In this document: one piece after another, positions 59,093-64,000 of the stretch
Numbering within the stretch: position 1 is the stretch's first letter
How the letters are laid out: the number at the start of each line of letters is the position of its first letter
NCBI GenBank assembly: GCA_028753945.1
Contig: JAPNXP010000011.1
Coordinates: 3,596,001 to 3,660,000, forward strand
DNA: 64,000 bases
Direction of reading: 5' to 3'
Source: Hexactinellida sp. DTS-2022
Lineage: Eukaryota > Porifera > Hexactinellida
Translations under genes and position numbers: made by a program
The notes under the pieces: model-generated
What the model was told of the DNA's origin: nothing
Database searches by the model: none
The model's input: only the letters and a program-made list of their open reading frames with translations

Positions 59093-62000
59093 ATGGAAAA
59101 TATCAAACAATTTTGTTCAAATGAGAAGTGTGAATTCTGGGGGGAATTTCCAGATGGACAGTTGACAAAAAAGGGAAGAAAGTGTGCTTGTTGTGGAAAA
59201 GATTTGGTTCTCCAAAATCCAAAAATATCTAATCCAGCTAACACAATTCCCATACTGAATACTCAAATAGAAACTGAATACTCTAATACAAAAACTCTGC
59301 TTCCTGGTTCAATTGAAAATATTGATAAATTTCCACATATAATAATAACGGAAACTTTAGATGCAAAAAGAATTGATCAAGGCTCTAGTGTCATTCCTCC
59401 AGAACTATATATTAAAGAAAATATTACATCCCCTGGACAACATAATACCAATCAAAATACTCCTATTTCTTTAAGAAAAGCTCAGGAATCTCAGGCTACT
59501 AAAACACAACACTACTCGAATGCCGGGGAAGATTTTCATCGTGTGCAAAATACGAAAAGTTCAGCTATTATTCCGAATTACTTTTCTAATGACAATAGTC
59601 CAGTTAGTAGGGAAGAAGTCAGTAATAACTTGACTTATCAATGTGCCCATACACAATCCAGTGACCTTATTAACAAAATGGGAGACCATGATCAAGCTAC
59701 CCAACAACCTATACCACCATTTCAAACAATTTTAACAGTAATGCATCCTGATGAAACCAACTACTTTAGCATTGGCTTCCACACACTAATTCTAGATGAA
59801 TTCTGGAAGAATATCGATGCAATTTGCCTTCGAATTGGCACTGAATATTTTAATACATTTCGTACATCAGTCGTCCCTTTCCATAAAGCGACACTGGTGA
59901 ATTTACAATTAGGTAAATTTGTGCTGATCAATGGCACTTTACAATTTCCAATATCTTCCATTCGCAATAGCTCAATCAATTTTGCATACAAATACTATAT
60001 ATACTTTAAAAATGGGGAAGAAGATTTCGAGAGCTTGTATCATCCATATGATGAATATAATCGATATTTCAGTTTGACCTTCCACAATACCAGTAGAAAG
60101 GCCGAATTAAAAGGCTGTATTCACCAGCAATATGATTTGATGATACTCCCAGATTTGCGTAAATATGGTCATCCATCTTTTTGGAATCAAATTAAGAGCA
60201 CAGTTTCCTATTACGCATCATCTGGAGGAAATGTGCCATTCTACAATATAAATGAACGAAGATTAATTTCATTCCAAGTACTTTTGCCGTATTATTATAA
60301 GTTGGGACATTTAGAATCATGTAAAATATTACAAGATTTTATTACTCGATTTAACATTGAAGTAACCGAATTATCGTATTTGTTAATCCAGGATTTGAAT
60401 GGATCTAACAAACATCATTTTTGGGATAATTCCAAAGATAGTATAAATAAATTAGTTGAAGCTTGGATAAATACGACTTTTATCCCTCAAGATAATTCTA
60501 TGCATCCCAAAGCTATAATTCACCACTTCTACTTAGCATGCTACTTGATACAATATTATAATGTAACAAATGAAGATTTATATGTAAAGTGCATTCAAAT
60601 GGTTGAAGATTCAATAGAAGATATTCTAAAAACAAAGAGTTATCTCATTGACGATTCAGTTTGTAAGAATGACAAGTTTCGAATAGAAGTTTATAACTCA
60701 GTTCTTAATTTTATCTTTAGTAAAATTGTTAGAAATAAATATCCTGAAAAACTATTGTTATTAGTACCTATTTATCATGGAATTTGCACTCCAGTTAAGG
60801 ATTATCATAAAGTGCATGAAAACTTGGAATATTCCTTAAATGAATATTGGGGGTTTGCTCAAGAAGAAATATTACATTCGAGTTGCGAATTAACTTTCAA
60901 CTCTTTCAAGAGAGTATTCGACCTTATGAAATACGACAAACTTCTTCCTTATAGCTTAGTGATATATACACTCAACGACAAAAATGCTAATTCTATTTGT
61001 GAATACTTTGTTAGTGATCCTAAGAATTTCCCAGTATCTGCAATAATGGGTGTCTTACTGAACAGATTATTCTATTCGTCAAAAAAGAAGAAAGGATCTA
61101 ACTATAAATACGATGAAAAGTTAATCACAGAAGTATTGAGAACTCTCAATGATGTTTTTAAGCCAGAAAATAATAAATTTCTAATCATAGAGATTAATCG
61201 TTTAATTTCTTTGACAATCGTTTTTACTAACAGTCTTAAACCCGAACTTGTAACTGCAGATCAGTTTCATCAGTGTTTAAAACTACTATCTCAGAGTATT
61301 AATTATTGCGCTACTAACTCCTCTTACACTCCTCAGATAGACTATGGGGAGCTATTTCATAATTTTATTCTTAAAAGGCACTCTCAACGGATTTTCAAAA
61401 ATAAAATGTACTATCGTGATTACCTTGATGAGATCAAGTTTTGGGGAGAAATTATATTGAATTACCCTTTTCCTTCAATAAACTTACATAAAGCAATTGA
61501 AGATTTTTTAACAATGAGATTTAGAGATCAGAACATCCCCCAACAGTTTATCATTGATATCTTCATTCTCCTACATAACAGCAATAACCATTCACTTCTT
61601 CTACAAGATATATTCCGAAGAGAACTAACTGCTCGATTGCAAGGGGTGAAATCCGCAGACAAGTCCTTATGCGTTAGACAACTGTTCGAGGGACTAACAG
61701 ACCCAGGACAATTAGCCAAATTAAACAAAATTTTCAGCAAAATTTTGCTCGATGAAGAACAAGATTTTGAGAATAACACTCTACATCATTTCATTAGTTG
61801 GACTTCTTGGGACACTTATTTTTCCCTACTTAATTTCGATAATATAAACCAGATCATATCACATGGTGCTAAAGAGATGCTTGAGGATGCTGTCATACAA
61901 TTTTGTTCTATAATCACACAAATAATCGATTTTAGTATAACAGGAGAAGAGCTTAATCTTATTCGCGAAAATACGGAAAATTTCCTTAGACTAGTCGAAA

Positions 62001-64000
62001 TAATTTTCAAAATTAATATAAATTCACTTCACATTCCACTCGAAGACATAAAACAGAACCTATATCAGTGTTTTAAAGTTAATGAGTGGGTTAGAAATAA
62101 AACAAACATTCTTCTTAGTTTGAATACGTTCCTTGAAAATCTACGCAACTTGAATTACAAACTCGTATCTGATTTTTTATGCAGTAATATTGAAAAGGAG
62201 AAGTTAAATGCTATATGTCAGAGTGAGGGAACATCACATAAATTTGCTTATTCTTCATTAATTAACGAAATTATTTGGTTTCCAGAAATAGATAAGATCT
62301 CTAATTACTGTGATTCATTTTCTAAATCCAGGCTGATTTTAAAAGTTTTCAATGATATGATTATCGAAAATGGAATCAAGTTTGAAACTCAGTTCGATAT
62401 CAAACTGTTTTATGAAAATATATGGATACCCTCAATGAATTTTTGTATCGAATTCCTACAGAGGTTAGCAAGTCAAACCATTTTGATATCTGAGATGATT
62501 AAATACTTCACACCTGATCAAGAAATGCAATCCATATTGAGTGAATTGAATACCCTTCATATTGCATGTAGACGATATAATGACGAAATACCTGAAACTG
62601 GAAACCAACTTCTTCCCTGCGCACAACGAATGAAGCTTTACTTCAGTTTACAACAATGTTCGGAAGCTGCAATACTTATTACTAAGTTGAAAAATGGGCT
62701 CCTTATCAAAAGTAACTTTGAAATTATTGAGAATTTGAAGAATATCAATTATACATTTAAATCTAAGCAATTAAATCAAGTAAATTCCCAAGTCAGTCAT
62801 ACTGCGACTTATCTCGGCAAGCTATCTAAACCGAATCTAGATGTAATTCAAGCTATTATTGATAAAAATGAATTCATAATGTGGATAAAGAGTAACTTGA
62901 AAGACCTAAATGAGCTTAAAACATTCGTTGACATATCTCTAACAACCTGTGGTGGTAATCCAGTGGATGTGGATAGAATAACTTGTCTCAGTTCTGTCTG
63001 CACTAACTTTGCTCCTATCATATTTGAGATAGACGAGAACACCAGTTACGAGACACTCATTGCTAGATGCAGACAGGTGATTGAGAGTGTTGAGACGAAT
63101 AAGGAACTGACTAAGCTGCTGAGACAGGTTGGTGAGAATGTTAGATTTTGGGAGGAAATGAAGAAGTCCCATGGATCAGTTGAGGAGACAACTCTTATGC
63201 AACTAGATAGTGTTATCAAATCTGGAGAATTTTGTTTAAAATTAGGAGAGTCACTGGACCTTTGCGATATGGTGAGTCTAAGTGTTGTAAGAGAGAATGG
63301 CGAGAAGATAATATACTCTCTAGAACAGCTGAGAGAGTTTCGTAGCAAACTAATGCTTGTCGTTAGTATGTCTGAATTACCTGGTCTTGACACACATACA
63401 AATTGTTATGAGAATTCACAATTATTTACCAACAAACTTGACACAATAATAGCAATTGCAACAATAGTTTTAGAATTATTTGATACAGGTAACCAAGACT
63501 ATCTAAACTATCAACTAACTTCACATTTCGCGGATTCTATTGATGACATTTTGATCCATGAACAAAGATTGAGAATAAAACTAAATCAATGGAACCATAA
63601 GGTCCAGGAATCTAGAAATAGGCATTATTACCTGAATTATTACACCATCTCACAAATAGTTATTCTCCAAAAAGGAATAAAATCATTTATTGAAGACAGG
63701 AAAGATAAAGAACTGGAACAACTGTACCATCTATTAGGACTTCTCAATCCTGAAGTTGCCAGAGAAGATATACAACAAGCATTAGAACAATCTGAAATTG
63801 TCCATGAACATAAGTCCTTTGCTATAGCAGACAATGAGCCTAAAAAAGATCTAGATCTTTCGGTACAGTCTCTCTCTTCCAATTTTTTTAATGAGTTTTC
63901 TCGAATTATTGATAATTCAAAAAAGAAACAACAGCTAGCTCAATCCAAATCTTTTAGCAAAATGTTAAAGGATAAGATTCAATTTCCTAAAAATTTCACA
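59093..64000 (+). CDS. RNF213 (mysterin)-like E3 ubiquitin ligase, N-terminal part
   Basis: From the ATG at 59093 the frame is open for 1,636 codons to the window edge, with no stop and no needed intron. Residues 8-34 form a small zinc finger (C8, C13, C31, C34), as at the N-terminus of RNF213. A low-complexity linker (about 50-210) is followed at about 215-330 by a beta-rich region with the look of a CBM20-like fold. The rest matches the long helical stalk; the stretch around residues 1271-1410 (FVDISLTTCGGNPVDVDRI, MKKSHGSVEETTL, YSLEQLREFRSKLML) is where the family resemblance is strongest. RNF213 proteins are giant (about 5,000 residues) cytosolic ligases with two active AAA+ modules and a RING/RZ region, linked to lipid droplets and antimicrobial ubiquitination. 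Those parts lie beyond the window. The vertebrate gene has many introns; this piece is one exon. A recent retrocopy is possible, but no damage is visible. Confidence 0.82.
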   Translation, partial: MENIKQFCSNEKCEFWGEFPDGQLTKKGRKCACCGKDLVLQNPKISNPANTIPILNTQIETEYSNTKTLLPGSIENIDKFPHIIITETLDAKRIDQGSSVIPPELYIKENITSPGQHNTNQNTPISLRKAQESQATKTQHYSNAGEDFHRVQNTKSSAIIPNYFSNDNSPVSREEVSNNLTYQCAHTQSSDLINKMGDHDQATQQPIPPFQTILTVMHPDETNYFSIGFHTLILDEFWKNIDAICLRIGTEYFNTFRTSVVPFHKATLVNLQLGKFVLINGTLQFPISSIRNSSINFAYKYYIYFKNGEEDFESLYHPYDEYNRYFSLTFHNTSRKAELKGCIHQQYDLMILPDLRKYGHPSFWNQIKSTVSYYASSGGNVPFYNINERRLISFQVLLPYYYKLGHLESCKILQDFITRFNIEVTELSYLLIQDLNGSNKHHFWDNSKDSINKLVEAWINTTFIPQDNSMHPKAIIHHFYLACYLIQYYNVTNEDLYVKCIQMVEDSIEDILKTKSYLIDDSVCKNDKFRIEVYNSVLNFIFSKIVRNKYPEKLLLLVPIYHGICTPVKDYHKVHENLEYSLNEYWGFAQEEILHSSCELTFNSFKRVFDLMKYDKLLPYSLVIYTLNDKNANSICEYFVSDPKNFPVSAIMGVLLNRLFYSSKKKKGSNYKYDEKLITEVLRTLNDVFKPENNKFLIIEINRLISLTIVFTNSLKPELVTADQFHQCLKLLSQSINYCATNSSYTPQIDYGELFHNFILKRHSQRIFKNKMYYRDYLDEIKFWGEIILNYPFPSINLHKAIEDFLTMRFRDQNIPQQFIIDIFILLHNSNNHSLLLQDIFRRELTARLQGVKSADKSLCVRQLFEGLTDPGQLAKLNKIFSKILLDEEQDFENNTLHHFISWTSWDTYFSLLNFDNINQIISHGAKEMLEDAVIQFCSIITQIIDFSITGEELNLIRENTENFLRLVEIIFKININSLHIPLEDIKQNLYQCFKVNEWVRNKTNILLSLNTFLENLRNLNYKLVSDFLCSNIEKEKLNAICQSEGTSHKFAYSSLINEIIWFPEIDKISNYCDSFSKSRLILKVFNDMIIENGIKFETQFDIKLFYENIWIPSMNFCIEFLQRLASQTILISEMIKYFTPDQEMQSILSELNTLHIACRRYNDEIPETGNQLLPCAQRMKLYFSLQQCSEAAILITKLKNGLLIKSNFEIIENLKNINYTFKSKQLNQVNSQVSHTATYLGKLSKPNLDVIQAIIDKNEFIMWIKSNLKDLNELKTFVDISLTTCGGNPVDVDRITCLSSVCTNFAPIIFEIDENTSYETLIARCRQVIESVETNKELTKLLRQVGENVRFWEEMKKSHGSVEETTLMQLDSVIKSGEFCLKLGESLDLCDMVSLSVVRENGEKIIYSLEQLREFRSKLMLVVSMSELPGLDTHTNCYENSQLFTNKLDTIIAIATIVLELFDTGNQDYLNYQLTSHFADSIDDILIHEQRLRIKLNQWNHKVQESRNRHYYLNYYTISQIVILQKGIKSFIEDRKDKELEQLYHLLGLLNPEVAREDIQQALEQSEIVHEHKSFAIADNEPKKDLDLSVQSLSSNFFNEFSRIIDNSKKKQQLAQSKSFSKMLKDKIQFPKNFT

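Noticed and set aside
61528..63882. Several minus-strand ORFs opposite the RNF213-like frame
   Set aside because: The plus frame is open for 1,636 codons with family motifs; the minus ORFs are shadows.
1..64000. tRNA or rRNA genes
   Set aside because: None recognised by eye; a tRNA scan would be needed to exclude them.

Overview
The window is AT-rich animal DNA, almost certainly from an invertebrate metazoan. The evidence is a THAP-domain exon with a splice donor, GT-AG introns, a long RNF213-type gene running off the right edge, and transposon families typical of animals (Helentron, Ginger, FLYWCH-MULE, Ty3/gypsy, hAT and Tc1/mariner MITEs). The phylum cannot be fixed from this sequence. 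Only two stretches look like host genes: a THAP exon at 0.36-1.28 kb (minus) and the first 1,636 codons of an RNF213 (mysterin)-like ubiquitin ligase at 59.09-64.0 kb (plus). Nearly everything between is mobile or repetitive DNA.

At 1.5-3.1 kb there is a decayed repeat split by a hAT insertion. From about 3.2 to 19.9 kb lies a Helentron (Helitron2): a leader exon ending in a 2A-like NPGP motif, then exons encoding a zinc-binding/DUF6570-like region, HUH Rep, PIF1-type helicase, AP-type endonuclease and an OTU domain. Its first intron appears to hold a 7.3-kb MULE with long terminal inverted repeats and a 9-bp target duplication. One MULE arm is itself split by a 3.0-kb Ginger transposon with a TATA duplication. 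A 500-bp TA-flanked MITE sits in the last codons of the Helentron ORF.

From 19.56 to 29.13 kb a head-to-tail array of AT-rich units, inverted at about 25.96 kb, shares its sequence with the Helentron 3' noncoding region; most units carry a hairpin with arms of roughly 50 bp. A broken transposase with a partial OTU domain follows (29.1-32.5 kb), then a Tc1/mariner-type MITE. Next come a recent Ty3/gypsy element (34.22-39.80 kb, 191-bp LTRs, one split by a MITE) and a second FLYWCH-MULE with a C-terminal RING finger (40.0-42.2 kb).

From 42 to 59 kb there is no convincing gene. It holds small MITEs, many with exact 8-bp target duplications, palindromes and minisatellites. Most ORFs there lie inside inverted repeats and were not called.

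How the parts relate: the nesting gives a clear order of insertion, the array looks like non-autonomous relatives of the Helentron, and ubiquitin-related modules (OTU twice, RING once) recur on unrelated transposons beside a host ubiquitin ligase. All calls are by reading; no database search was possible.
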